Assembly (NCBI GenBank): GCA_034620365.1
Contig: JAQGEQ010000123.1
Coordinates: 305,024 to 369,023 of the forward strand
From: Pegea sp. RAD2-039
Taxonomy: Eukaryota; Chordata; Thaliacea; Salpida; Salpidae
DNA length: 64,000 nucleotides
Direction of reading: 5' to 3'
The notes under the pieces are model-generated. The model saw only the letters and a program-made list of their open reading frames with translations. It was not told where the DNA came from and did no database searches. Both the position numbers and the translations under genes were made by a program. Every line of letters begins with the position of its first letter. Within the stretch, counting starts at the first letter, position 1. Shown one piece after another: positions 36,282 to 49,800 of the stretch.

Positions 36282-37555
36282 ATGAAACCAAAGTCAACAG
36301 ATTCTTCTAAGGAAGAAGAACCTGAATTAGATGCAGACTTTAGGGCATTTTTGGCTGAAACTGTAAGTCATTTTATATATTCTGTTCTTTCGTCAAATCT
36401 CAGAAGTTTTCGAAATAAATAAATATTTAAACTTACTATGGCTCTTTTTAATTAATTTCAAAAATTAATTCTGTAAAAAAATTTTTTTTATTGAAAATTT
36501 CAGGACGAAGCTGCAGATTTTATTGAAGAGAGTTATTCTCATTGTATAGAAGACATAGTAAGATCTCATTTTTTCTGGATATATTAAATTTCTTAAAATA
36601 AGTAAAATGTTTAACTCCGTTAGATTTGACTAAAGAAAGTTTTAAAACAAAATTATATAAGAGACACCAAATAAACTAAAACTAACAAACAAATGTTTCG
36701 TCAATTATTAGATAAAATCATTAGGAGATCAAAGTTCATCAAGCTTGTTTGAGATGGTAAGTTAAACAGCTATAATATAACAACAACTTATCAATTGTTT
36801 TATTCAGGATATGATGGTAATGAAAATAATGAATCATAAAAATATTTCATTTTTTTAGTTTAAAATTGAAAGCAAACATTTGGTTGCATTATATTTTATG
36901 AATTACTGGAAAATATTTGATTGCAAAACTTTGAACATAAGTCATACGTAACATTTTTATCTTCAAATTTTGAATCCTATTAATTTATTTTACTTTCTAT
37001 TATTTATTTATTTTTGTTATATTTACTTTTCTGATTTTGCTTCAGCATTTTATAAAAGATTATACTGAATTTAAAATAAATTAAAAAATATTAAAAATAG
37101 AATAATAAAAAGTAGTCATTCAACAAAACAACCCTTTTTTTAAGTCTATGGATGATATTTTGACGGATGAAAACTTGGATAAGTCTGCAGTTAAAAAAGC
37201 AAAAAAGTCGGAAAAATTTAATATGAATGAAGCTGCTAAATCTGGAGATAATTTTGTTAACAAACCAAGCGGATCTGTTGGAGATGTTGAAAGTGTTGTT
37301 AAAAGTAAAACTAATGAATAATTTGATTAATTGTTTTAGTAAAGCTAATATCTGTTACATTTAAATGATAAATATATTTTTATAGCAAAGAAACTAAAAG
37401 AAAATAAAGATAATGCATATCGACAGGAAGCTGGTTGTTCTTATGAAAAATCTTTAGAGTCTTCATCACGTAAGAAAGTTTTCAAAGAAAAAAAGTTTAA
37501 AGGCAACCGTAAGCCGCAAAAACCAAACAAATCAATGCAAACTAGAAAAAAATGA
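36282..37555 (+). CDS. Family copy F: intact 6-exon short form, 172 residues
   Basis: Exons are 36282-36362, 36504-36557, 36712-36756, 36808-36816 (DMM), 37145-37304 and 37386-37555. The N-terminal exon reads DADFRAFLAET and exon 2 EESYSHCIED, both shared with G but not with its mirror partner E or with C, D and H. The last residues are MQTRKK, closer to A/J than to the other short forms, which suggests patchwork exchange. The leader acceptor is at 36254 and AATAAA at 37803-37808. The 5' flank lacks about 257 bp present in G and H, including the 12-nt exon-like site. No known domain is seen. Confidence 0.78.
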
Positions 37556-38931
37556 AAAATTCAAGACTATTTACGTTTTGGTACTGTTCAGAAATGAATC
37601 CATTTAATTTAAAGTATCAAAACATTTAGTCTCTTCTTTATAAAAAGATAATTCTATGTTGTAATAGAGAAATTTAATTCACAAATATCACTTATTTCAG
37701 TTCTGTATTTTTTTGAGATTTACTGTTTCTACAAATTTCAAATTGAAATCTTGCAATATAAGCAATTTTTTCGTTCTCAAAAATTTAAGCTCAAATAGAA
37801 ACAATAAATTTACTACTTTTGTCTTTTATTATTTTTAGTAATAAACTTGTAAGTATTTTGGTAATTTTTTCTGAAATATTTTTTGTTAATGAATCTCAAT
37901 CATTGCTCAGTTTTCAGAAAAATTGAAGAGATATTGTTAGTCTATCTAGCATATGGGGTAAATCTGTATTTAATTACATTTTGTCATTTATAAACAAATT
38001 TAAAAACGATAGATATACTTTGCACTGTGGTACATTGTTTACCAACTCATTCAACCAGATCAATAGAGTTTTAAGAAGCTATTAATTCATTAGAACCAAG
38101 AGGTAGCTAAAAGTTATTTTAAATCTCAGAGCTCAAATACAATTAACAACTTTGCTGTTTTTGTAATTTCAAAAGTTATGCTTAAAGCTTTGTATGCTTT
38201 GAAAGGTCTTGAAAATTTTCTAAAAATTTAAAGTAAGTCAAGAATCTTTTATATGGAATATCTAAAACAAATAAATATTTAATTCAAATGCCTACCCACA
38301 ATATATTCTTATTGATTGAAAATAAACCACAAGTCACATAAATAATATTTTAAGACATTATTCAGTTTCCTTAACTTTAAATCACAAAGTGAACAAATCC
38401 AGAGTTGAATATTATTGAAAAGGATTTATGTTGATGAAAAGTTCCAACTTAGAACTAATAAAAGTAGCTATTAAAAAATTTTTGCCTAGTTATCAATTAT
38501 AAACTTATTTTCTTCATACATATCATTGAGGTAATATGAACTATGTTCAAACTAGTTTTAAACTAATTTTATTTTGTAGCATTGTAAAGTACTAGAAATT
38601 GGTCCAGGCTTTCTAAGACTAGCCAGAAGTTTCTAGCAATTTCAAAACTTTTAAACTTAATAATTGTTTCATAAATGCTTTCTAAAAAGTATATACAAAA
38701 TTTACATTTGGTTAGCCAAAAACGATTTTGTTTGAAAAATTAGAACATTTTGTATCTAATTACTTTAAATGAATAAAAAAATTACTGTATTTTAAAATTT
38801 TAAGAACTATTTTTTTACAAATACAACACCAGCAAGACATGCAGCTTGAATTTTTTACAATTTGAATTTTTGATTATTCGTAGAAATTTTTTAACGTTTT
38901 TCCCGAACGCCTAAAATAATGATTGTTTAAG

Positions 38932-38943
38932 CGCTCAAGCAAG
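38932..38943 (+). other. 12-nt micro-exon relic, donor lost, unit G
   Basis: CGCTCAAGCAAG is followed by GAAAATTATT, so the GT of the left-arm copies is now GA and the site cannot act as a GT donor. Confidence 0.3.
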
Positions 38944-39412
38944 GAAAATTATTAAAAAATCAGATTAAAATGTAATATGTTTTCTTATATAAAGCTTCAA
39001 CAAGTTTATATAGAATTTTCTAAACATATGTTCACTAGTTGTGTTTAAGATTTTTGTACTATTATGCTGAATCAAGAACAACTTGAATAGAAAATATTTC
39101 GTTTTTAACTAGATCATTCTTTTTTTATTTTTGAAATAAAATTTTATTAATCTTCTAAGAAGTATTTACTAATGTTTAGAAATTGATTTAAAATAATTTT
39201 AGTTTTTCCTATTTAGCTTCTACTTTTTTCTATGCTATAATATAAAGGTTTCTGCATCTCTGATAATCACTTGAAAAATTACTTTATAGAAATGTTAGAT
39301 TTCGTAACTTCTTAAAAATATATATAATCTACTAAATCTTATAAGGCTCTTAACTTAATCTTGCTTTTCTAATTTTTTCAAACAGATTTAATCAAAAATT
39401 TTGCTTTTTTAG

Positions 39413-39492
39413 ATTATTTAATGCAATAAAAATGCTTCATGAAACATCTGACAATTTGGAAATACATTATAAACCTTCAGGTGTAGGTGACG
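39413..39492 (+). other. Conserved exon-like LFNAIK block, unit G
   Basis: 80 nt between TTTTTTAG and GTATGT, same reading as unit F. Confidence 0.45.
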
Positions 39493-40618
39493 GTATGTCT
39501 AAGGATGTAAGATGCTTTACTAGTTTGTGTTACTGTTGTTTTTTTTAATTTTTACCTCTATCTGTTATCTTGGCGAAAGTATCAGTCCTGGCAATGAATT
39601 AACAGGTTCAATATTAGCTTGTATGTGTAATGTGTAATGCTTTAGAGTATTTTTACTCTAATATATGATTGTCAGTAAATGTGAAAAAAATTTAAGACTA
39701 ATTATAGCCAAATTGTTTATTATGTAGATAACTCTTTAATAAAGCATTAATGGTTTAAAAATTATACTAAGTCAAATTTATCATGTATTAAAGAAGTTGT
39801 ATTAACATGTGTTTATTTGAATCACATTGTGTATGAGGTAAAATTACTTTTCACTTTTATCAAAGTAAACAAATCTTTCTACTTTAAAATCAACATTTTG
39901 TAAGGTTTTTTAAGTGAATGTTCTATATTTCTTGTTTCTATTAGTTTCTAAGCTTGTGAAAAACTTTTTTTTTTAATTAATCAAAAACTATTTCTTTTAG
40001 TTAACATTAAGGATGCAACTTCTACATTGATGATTAAGTGGTTCAATCAACCATTAAATAATTTATTTCATCGATGTCTAAGGTCTAACCTTGTGTTTGT
40101 TTTACTTTTTATTATTAATTTAATTGAAAGAGTTTTGTTTTTTCACAATGGCGTTTTAATCAGATCTCTTACTAGGTTTTGTTGCTTTTCTGAAACAATT
40201 TATTACTATTATAGATTTTTGAAGATACAATTTTAGACGTCCACTGTAGTATAGCTTAAAAATGGATTGTAATGAAATAGAAATATTTATTTTTTATTTT
40301 TTGTCAAAATTAAAGCATTTTAGACCATTTTATTTGTACAAGTTTAAATAAAACCTTTATCAAATTCGAAATGTTTTTTATCCATAAAAGGTAAGAAATC
40401 TGAATTTGCTTTCCAATTATAATTTTTTATAGATACACACTTGTAAAAGAATCTAAAAGAAGTTCAAAAAGAAGTGCTTTTAAAAGAAGTTAAGTTTACA
40501 ACCAAACAAACAAAACCATGCATTATTTAGTCACACTATTTTTCTAATTTAGCTAAAAAAATTAACATAATAATTAACATAATGTTTCAGATTTAGACTA
40601 AGTTTTTTTTTTCTCATA

Positions 40619-41892
40619 ATGAAACCAAAGTCAACAGATTCTTCTAAGGAAGAAGAACCTGAATTAGATGCAGACTTTAGGGCATTTTTGGCTGAAACTG
40701 TAAGTCATTTTATATATTCTGTTCTTTCGTCAAATCTCAGAAGTTTTCGAAATAAATAAATATTTAAACTTACTATGGCTCTTTTTAATTAATTTCAAAA
40801 ATTAATTTTGTAAAAAAATTTTTTTTATTGAAAATTTCAGGACGAAGCTGCAGATTTTATTGAAGAGAGTTATTCTCATTGTATAGAAGACATAGTAAGA
40901 TCTCATTTTTTCTCGATATATTAAATTTCTTAAAATAAGTAAAATGTTTAACTGCCTCAGATTTGATTAAAGAAAGTTTTAAAACAAAATTATATAAGAG
41001 ACACCGAATAAACTAAAACAAAAAACCAAATGTTTCGTCAATTATTAGATAAAATCATTAGGAGATCAAAGTTCATCAAGCTTGTTTGAGATGGTAAGTT
41101 AAACAGCTATAATAAAACAACAACTTATCAATTGTTTTATTCAGGATATGATGGTAATGAAAATAATGAATCATAATAATATTTCATTTTTTTAGTTTAA
41201 AAATTAAAGCAAACATTTGGTTGCATTATATTTTATGAATTACTGGAAGATATTTGAATGCAAAATTTAGAACATAAGTCATACGTAACATTTTTATCTT
41301 CAAATTTTGAATCCAATTAATTTATTTTACTTTCTATTATTTATTTATTTTTGTTATATTTATTTTTTTGATTTTTATTCAGCGTTTTATAAAAAATTAT
41401 ACTGAATTTAAAATAAATTAAAAAATATTAAAAATAAAATAATAAAAAGTTGTCATTCAACAAAACAAACCTTTTTTTAAGTCTATGGATGATATTTTGA
41501 CGGATGAAAACTTGGATCAGTCTGCAGTTAAAAAAGCAAAAAAGTCGGAAAAATTTAATATGAATGAAGCTGCTAAGTCTGGAGACAGTTTTGTTAACAA
41601 ACCAAGCGGATCTGTTGGAGGTGTTGAAAGTGTTGTTAAAAGTAAAACTAATGAATAATTTGATTAATTGTTTTAGTAAAGCTAATATCTGATACATTTA
41701 AATGATAAATTTATTTTTATAGCAAAGAAACTAAAAGAAGATAAAGATAATGCATATCGACAGGAAGCTGGTTGTTCTTATGTAAAATCTTTGGAGTCTT
41801 CATCAAGTAAGAAAGTTTTCAAAGAAAAAAAGTTTAAAGGCAAGCGTAAGCCGCAAAAACCAGACAAATCAATGGGAACTGGGAGAAAATGA
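40619..41892 (+). CDS. Family copy G: intact 6-exon short form, 172 residues
   Basis: Exons are 40619-40699, 40841-40894, 41049-41093, 41145-41153 (DMM), 41482-41641 and 41723-41892. All splice sites are GT-AG and the frame is open. The 5' half matches F (DFRAFLAET, EESYSHC, QSSSSLFEM). The 3' half matches D (SYVKSLESSSSKK, PDKSMGTGRK). The copy therefore looks like a mosaic of neighbouring and mirror units. AATAAA is at 42140-42145. Function is unknown. Confidence 0.78.
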
Positions 41893-43269
41893 AAATTTAA
41901 GACTGTTTACGTTTTGGTACTGTTCTGAAATGAATCCATTTGATTTAAAGTATCAAAACTTTTAGTCTCTTCTTTAGAAAAAGATAATTTTATGTTGTAA
42001 TAGAGAAATTTAATTCACAAATCTCACTTTTTTCAGTTCTTTATTTTTTTAAGATTTACTGTTTCTACAAATTTCAAATTGAAATCTTGCAATATAAGTA
42101 ATTTTTTCGTTCTCAAGAATTTCAAGCTCAAATAGAAACAATAAATTTACTTCTTTTGTGTTTTATTATTTTTAGTAAGAAAACTTGTAAGTATTTTTGT
42201 AATTTTCTCTGAAATATTTTTTGTTAATGACTCTCAATCATTGCTCAGTTTTCAGAAAAATTGAAGAGATTTTGTTAGTCTATCTAGCATATGGGGTAAA
42301 TCTGTATTTAATTACATTTTGTCATTTATAAACAAATTTAAAAACGATAGATATACTTTGCACTGTGGTACATTGTTTACCAACTCATTCAACCATATCA
42401 ATAGAGTTTTAAGAAGGTGTTTAATCATATAAACCAAGAGGTAGCTAAAAATTATTGTAAATCTCAGAGCTCAAATATAATTAATAACTTTGCTGTTTTT
42501 GTAATTTCAAAAGTTATGCTTAAAGTTTTGTATGCTTTGAAAGGTCTTGAAAATTTTCTAAAAATTTAAAGTAAGTCAAGAATCTTTTATATATAATATA
42601 TAAAACAAATAAACATTTAATTCAAATTCCTACCCACAATATATTTTTATTGTTTGAAAATAAACCACAAGTCAAATAAATAATATTTTAACGCATTATT
42701 CAGTTTCCTTAACTTTAAATCACAAAGTGAACAAATCCAGATTTGAATATTATTGGAAAGGATTTAAGTTGATGAAAAGTTCCAACTTAATACTAATAGA
42801 AATAGCAATTAAACAATTTTTGCTTAGTTATTAATTATAAACTTATTTTCTTCATACATATCATTGAGGTAATATGAACTATGTTCAAACTAGTTTTAAA
42901 CTAATTTTATTTTGTAGCATTGTAAAGTACTAGAAATTGGTCCAGGCTTTCTAAGACTAGCCAGAAGTTTCTAGCAATTTCAAAACTTTTAAACTTAATA
43001 ATTGTTTCATAAATGCTTTCTAAAAAGTATATACAAAATTTACATTTGGTTAGCCAAAAACGATTTTGTTAGAAAAATTAGAACATTTTGTATTTAATTA
43101 CTTTAAATGAATAAAAAAATTACTGTATTTTAAAATTCTAAGAACTATTGTTCTACAAATACAAAACCAGCAAGACATGCAGCTTGAATTTTTTACAATT
43201 TGAATTTTTGATTATTCGTCGAAATTTTTTAACGTTTTTCCCGAACGCCTAAAATAATGATTGTTTAAG

Positions 43270-43281
43270 CGCTCAAGCAAG
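43270..43281 (+). other. 12-nt micro-exon relic, donor lost, unit H
   Basis: Same change as unit G: GAAAATGATT follows the 12 bases. The loss is shared by the right-arm units and absent from the left-arm units. Confidence 0.3.
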
Positions 43282-43750
43282 GAAAATGATTAAAAAATCA
43301 GATTAAAATGTAATATGTTTTCTTATATAAAGCTTCAACAAGTTTATATCGAATTTTCTAAGCATATGTTCACTAGATGTGTTTAAGATTTTTGTACTAT
43401 TATGCTGAATCAAGAACAACTTGAATAGAAAATATTTCGTTTTTAACTAGATCATTCTTTTTTTATTTTTGAAATAAAATTTTATTAATCTTCTAAGAAG
43501 TATTTACTAATGTTTAGAAATTGATTTCAAACAATTTTAGTTTTTCGTATTTAGCTTCTACTTTTTTCTATGCTATAATATAAAGGTTTCTGCTTCTCTG
43601 ATAATCACTTGAAAAATTACTTTATAGAAATGTTAGATTTCGTAACTTCTTAAAAATATATATAATCTACTAAATCTTATAAGGCTCTTAACTTAATCTT
43701 GCTTTTCTAATTTTGTCAAACAGATTTAATCAAAAATTTTGCTTTTTTAG

Positions 43751-43830
43751 ATTATTTAATGCAATAAAAATGCTTCATGAAACATCTGACAATTTGGAAA
43801 TACATTATAAACCTTCAGGTGTAGGTGACG
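43751..43830 (+). other. Conserved exon-like LFNAIK block, unit H
   Basis: 80 nt between TTTTTTAG and GTATGT, same reading as unit F. The open frame happens to continue through the donor for about 30 more codons in this copy. Confidence 0.45.
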
Positions 43831-44953
43831 GTATGTCTAAGGATGTAAGATGCTTTACTAGTTTGTGTTATTGTTGTTTTTTTAATTTCTACCTCTATCT
43901 GTTATCTTGGCGAAAGTATCAGTCCTGGCAATGAATTAGCAGGTTCAATATTAGCTTGTATGTGTAATGTATAATGCTTTAGAGTATTTTTGCTCTAATA
44001 TGTGATTGTCAGTAAATGTGAAAAAAATTTAAGACTAATTATAGCCAAATTGTGTGTTATGTAGATAACTACTTAATAAAGCATTAATGGTTTAAAAATT
44101 AAATTAAGTCAAATTTATCATGTATTAAAGAAGTATTAACATGTGTTTATTTGAATCACATTATGTATGAGGTAAAATTACTTTTCACTTTTATTAAAGT
44201 AAACAAATCTTTCTACTTTAAAGTCAACATTTTGTAAGGTTTTTTTTAAGTGAATGCTCTATATTTCTTGTTTCAATTAGTTTCTAAGCTTGTGAAAAAC
44301 TTTTTTTTTAATTAATCAAAAACTATTTCTTTTAGTTAACATTAAGGATACAACTTCTACATTGATGATTAAGTGGTTCAATCTACCATTAAATGATTTA
44401 TTTCATCGGTGTCTAAGGTCTAACCTTGTGCTTGTTCCACATTTTATTATTAATTTAATTGAAAGAGTTTTGTTTTTTCACAAATGTCGTTTTAATCAGG
44501 TCTTTTACTAGGTTTTTTTGCTTTTCTGAAACAATTTATTACTATTATAGATGTTTGAAGATACAATTTTTGACATCCACTGTGTATAGCTAAAAAATGG
44601 ATTGTAATGAAATTGAAATATTTTTTTTTTATTTTTTGTCAAAATTAAAGCATTTTAGACCATTATATTTGTAAAAGTTTAAATAATACTTTTATCAAAT
44701 GCGAAATGTTTTTTACCCATAAATGGTAAGAAATTTGAATTTGCTTTCCAATTGTAATTTTTTATAGATACACACTTGTAAAAGAATCTAAAAGAAGTTT
44801 AAAAAGAAGTTCTTTTAAAAGAAGTCAAGTTTATAACCAAACAAACAAAACCATGCATTATTTAGTCACACTATTTTTCTAATTTAACTAAAAAAATTAA
44901 CATAATAATTAACATAATGTTTCAGATTTAGACTAAGTTTTTTTTTTCTCATA

Positions 44954-46209
44954 ATGAAACCAAAGTCAACAGATTCTTCTAAGGAAGAAGAACCTGAATT
45001 AGATGCAGACTTAAGAGCATTTTTGGCTGAAACTGTAAGTCACTTTATATAATCTTTTCTTTCGTCAAATCTCAGAAGTTTTCGAAATAAATAAATATTT
45101 AAACTAACTATGGCTCTTTTCAATTAATTTCAAAAATTAATTTTGTAAAAAATTTTTTTATTGAAATTTTCAGGACGAAGCTGCAGATTTTATTGAAGAA
45201 AATTTTCCTCATTGTATAGAAAACATAGTAAGATCTCATTTTTTCTCGATAAACTAAATTTCCTAAAATAAGTAATTTATTTAATTGCCTTAGATTTGAT
45301 TAAAGAAAGTTTTAAAACCAAATTATAAGAGACACCAAATAAACTAAAACTAACAACCAAATGTTTCGTCAATTATTAGATAAAATCATTAGGAGAACAA
45401 AGTACATCAAGCTTGTTTGAGATGGTAAGTTAGACAGCTATAATAAAACAACAACTTATCAATTGTTTTTTTCAGGATATGCTGGTAATGAAAATAATGA
45501 ATCATAAAAATATTTCATTTTTTTAGTTCAAAAATTAAAGCAAACATTTGGTTGCATTATATTTTATGAATTAATAGAAGATATTTGATAGCAAAATTTA
45601 AAACATAAGTCATACGTAACATTTTTATCTTCAAATTTTGAATTCAATTAATTTATTTTAATTTCTATTGTGTACTTATTATTGTTATATTTATTTTTCT
45701 AATTTTCATTCAGCGTTTAATAAAAAAATTATACTGAATTTAAAATAAATTAAAAATATTAAAAATAGAATAATAAAAAGTTGTCATTCAACAAAACAAA
45801 CCTTTTTTTAAGTCTATGGATGATATTTTGACGGATGAAAACTTGGATCAGTCTGCATTTAAAAAAGCAAAAAAGTCGGAAAAATTTAATATGAATGAAG
45901 CTGCTAAGTCTGGAGATAGTTTTGTTAACAAACCAAGCGGATATGTTGGAGATGTTGAAAGTGTTGTTAAAAGTAAAACTAATGAATAATTTGATTTATT
46001 GTTTTTAGTAAAGCTAATATCTGATACATTTAAATGATAAATTTATTTGTATAGCAAAGAAACTAAAAGAAGATAAAGATAATGCATATCGACAGGAAGC
46101 TGGTTGTTCTTATGTAAAATCTTTGGAGTCTTTATCAAGTATAAAAGTTTTGAAAGAAAAAAAGTTTAAAGGCAAGCGTAAGCCGCAAAAACCAAACAAA
46201 TCAATGTAA
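44954..46209 (+). CDS. Family copy H: short form with early stop, 167 residues
   Basis: Exons are 44954-45034, 45174-45227, 45380-45424, 45476-45484 (DML), 45813-45972 and 46055-46209. In the last exon a CAA codon is TAA (46207-46209), which removes the final five residues QTGRK relative to C. Most of the basic tail (KRKPQKPNKSM) is kept, so the product may still work. Exon 2 reads EENFPHCIEN as in C. The 9-nt exon encodes DML as in the long forms, whereas C, D, F and G have DMM. AATAAA is at 46472-46477. It pairs with C in the palindrome. Confidence 0.75.
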
Positions 46210-46830
46210 ACTGGAAGAAAATGAAAATTTAAGACTATTTACGTTTTGGTACTGTTCAGAAATGAATCCATTTGATTTAAAGTATCAAAACTTTTAGTCT
46301 CTTCTTTATAGAAAGATAATTCTATGTTGTAATTAAGAAATTTAATTTACAGATTTCACTTTTTTCAGTTCTTTATTTTTTTGAGATTTACTGTTTCTAC
46401 AAATTTCAAATTGAAATCTTGCAATATAAGTAATTATTTCGTTCTCAAGAATTTCAAGCTCAAATAGAAACAATAAATTTACTACTTATGTCTTTTATTA
46501 TTTTTAGTAATAAACTTGTAAGTATTTTGGTAATTTTTTCTGGAATGTTTTTTGTTAATGAATCTCAATCATTGCTCAGTTTTCAGAAAAACTGAAGAGA
46601 TATTGTTAGTCTATCTAGCATATGGGGTAAATCTGTATTAAATTATATTTTGTCATTTATAAACAAATTTAAAAACGATGAATATACTTTGCACTGTGGT
46701 ACATTGTTTACCAACTCATTCAACCATATCAATAGAGTTTTAAGAATCTTTTATATGGAATATCTAAAACAAATAAATATTTAATTCAAATGCCTACCCA
46801 CAACATATTCTTATTGATTGAAAATAAAAC

Positions 46831-49800
46831 ACGACTCTGATAGAAAACAAATTATCAGGAATATTAATTACACAATATGAATCATTTTCAAGAGTTTATT
46901 TAGAAACTTTATTGCTCATAATATTTTTCTGTGAATGTAGCAACATTATTGAAAAATCTTGTGTTTATTTCATCAAACAACTTTAACGATTTTCTAAAAT
47001 TATTAAGAGATGTAATTTTGGAATTTACTTGTAATAACTTTTGTAACAAAAAAATTCTTTCCCTTTCTTAACTGGGAAAAGTTTGGAAAGCAATTTAACA
47101 ACGTAGATCGAGTCGAATTAACTTATGTTTATATTTAGAAGATATACTAAGCTTTCATAAGTTATACTGTCTGCAACTAGTCATGAAGAACAACATTTGA
47201 ATTTTTAAAATTTAAACTAAATTTGGCATTAGCAGCTTAAATTTTAGTTTAACATAATATTAACCAATACTAAAACTTATTATTTTAAAATGGACCTATT
47301 TTTATAAACGACCATTAATTTTTGTTCGAGTGCTAATGCCGAGAAAAACCAACCTTTTATAGAGTAACGTAGTATTTTCCTAAAAAGATAATTTTGTGTA
47401 TCTTTATTCCTTATTAAAAGATTTTAAATTAAGTTTACATTAAATAATGTATTCAAAATATTTATTGATTTTAGTCTAGAAAATTTAATTTTGTAAAGAC
47501 AGAAGACAGTTGTTTAACTTTGATTGAAAAGAACAAGTTTCAAACCGAGTTTTAGTTTATGAAAAGTGTTAATGAGCTTGAATGTAACCACAAAAATTAA
47601 ATAAATAATAAAAAGCTAATAAATTAAATTTAATTATACCAAGCTGCTTACTTCCTTTGCTGTTTCTATAAGTCATTATATCCAATTTTAACTGTTGTCA
47701 AGACTTTTTAACTTTTTGTTTATGTTAAATTTTATGCTATTACAGGCGCACTTTGTAATCACTATAAATATAAAAGTAAAGAACCTGATTAGAAATGTAA
47801 GGAGTTGGTGTCAACCTAAATCTACTTTTATCAAATAAAACTGAACAACAAACAAACATCACTATAATATTCTGAAAATCTTTATATTCATCAACTTTAA
47901 ATCATCAAGAAATCTTGCAACAAATATGATTTGGAGGGAGAAGATGAAGAAAGATTCCAAAGAATAACATAAGTTACTGCTTTTTAAGCAATTTTTTCTG
48001 CTGTAATTTATTACTTTTAAAGTATTTTTGTAATTTCTAAATATAATATTTCTACTGGTAAAGTTTAGATATTCAAAATTTAAAGCTAAATTACAATCAA
48101 AATACTTTTATAATTTTGATTTTGTGAAAGTTAACATTATTCTCGAAAAATAGATAATATCATCAAATCATAGAAGTTGTTATCTTTTGAATTATTTGTT
48201 TTTATCTTCAAGTAAGAATAACCTACCTGTTCAAGTTGAACAGTTGTAGCAACTCTATTGAAAATCTATTAGACGTTAAGTTTCTACAAAATGACTACAT
48301 AAAACCGAGGAAAAAGTAAATCATTTTACTTCTTATAAAGAATTCTAATTGATATAAAAATACCTACACCCTACGTTCTGTTTAAAGTAAAATGTTTCAT
48401 CAGACAAAGTTATTACAATGATTAAAACAAAATCCGTTGAAAAAATTTTTATAATGATAAGTAGAGTTAATACATTTTAAATAAATTTTGAAATATTATG
48501 TTCTAAAAATGTTGTAAGAGGTTAAGATGTGTTTCAAACAAGAAAATTTGTTATTCCTATTTAAAACATTTTAAAGCAGAAGCAGCTCATTAATTTATTA
48601 GAGTATTTTTAAATAAAAATAAGCTTGTAATAATAAATTACTATCTTTTCGTTTTTTCTACAAAATAATAATCCAAAACACTCTATGTATTTAAAGAATC
48701 ATCTTCAAAATTGTTTTCGAGATTTATCGCAAAATTTTTCCTTACAAGTAGCTACATGGTTAAATCAACAGTGAAATAATGTCTTTTATCAACTTGTTTA
48801 TTTATAGTTGTTTTATAAAAACTATTTAACATATATTGAAAAAGCAAATCTAGCTATCAGTTGAAATTGTTACTTTTAAACTTTTGCATCTAGTAATCTA
48901 TGGACACTTTATCAATAACTAATCATGTTAAATTAGATTCAAATATATTATATCTGCTGATGACCATTTAAAACTGCTAAAACATTAAAACTAATTTGAT
49001 TTTTCTTGTGAAATTAAAGTTTAACATTTGAAATACTTTATTTATAAAGAAATTAAGTCAGAAACAAATTTTTTTGTTTAAACTCATATTTGATAGTATT
49101 AATCGCTAAAATTAAAATAATAGACAACAATTTTGATGAAAACCAGTCTTAAATTCATACCATTCAAAAATCAATCAACTTGCTTTTTAAAAAGTTATAA
49201 ACTGCTTTGCTATTGATCTCTTTTCTTTTATGTAAATCTCAAAGAATAAACCTACTATTTTAGTATCATTTTCAACTGACTCCTAAGAATATCTCACTTA
49301 TCAACAACATTGACTAAAATATACAAAACATCAAATGATTTATTTAGATGAAAAAGATAATCTCGAATTTTTTTATCACTACATAAGAAATATAATTGCT
49401 TAAATAAACAATTATCAGCCATCTGACAAAGATTTTAGACAATTTATTGTCCAATAATTCGTTATTTTGATAACTCCTTAGTAGAGCAAGATATCTAATG
49501 GTTTTAATTTCGCAGACAAAGTAAATGAAATAACACTACTTTTTTATATAAAAAGGAAGTTGTAATAATATGTACTTAAATGAAATACATTTATGTATGA
49601 CGTAAAATGAATCTTCACTTTTACCATAATATAAGAATCTACCTTTAAGTCAAAATCTATTTACATTTTTCTATTTATTTAAGGCTTTGTGTTTTTTTTT
49701 TGTTTCGATTAGTTTCTAAATTTGTGAATTTCTTTATAGAAAACATAACCAGAAAGCAGTTGTTTTTGTTTTCATCAATCAACGCTTACTGTTAAATTGT

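Larger units (their letters stand above)
34712..46830 (+). repeat. Right tandem array, period about 4.33 kb (units F, G, H)
   Basis: This mirrors the left array. Gene starts at 36282, 40619 and 44954 give spacings of 4337 and 4335. Unit F lacks about 257 bp of its 5' flank, with AAATTTT at the junction near 34807. Confidence 0.85.
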
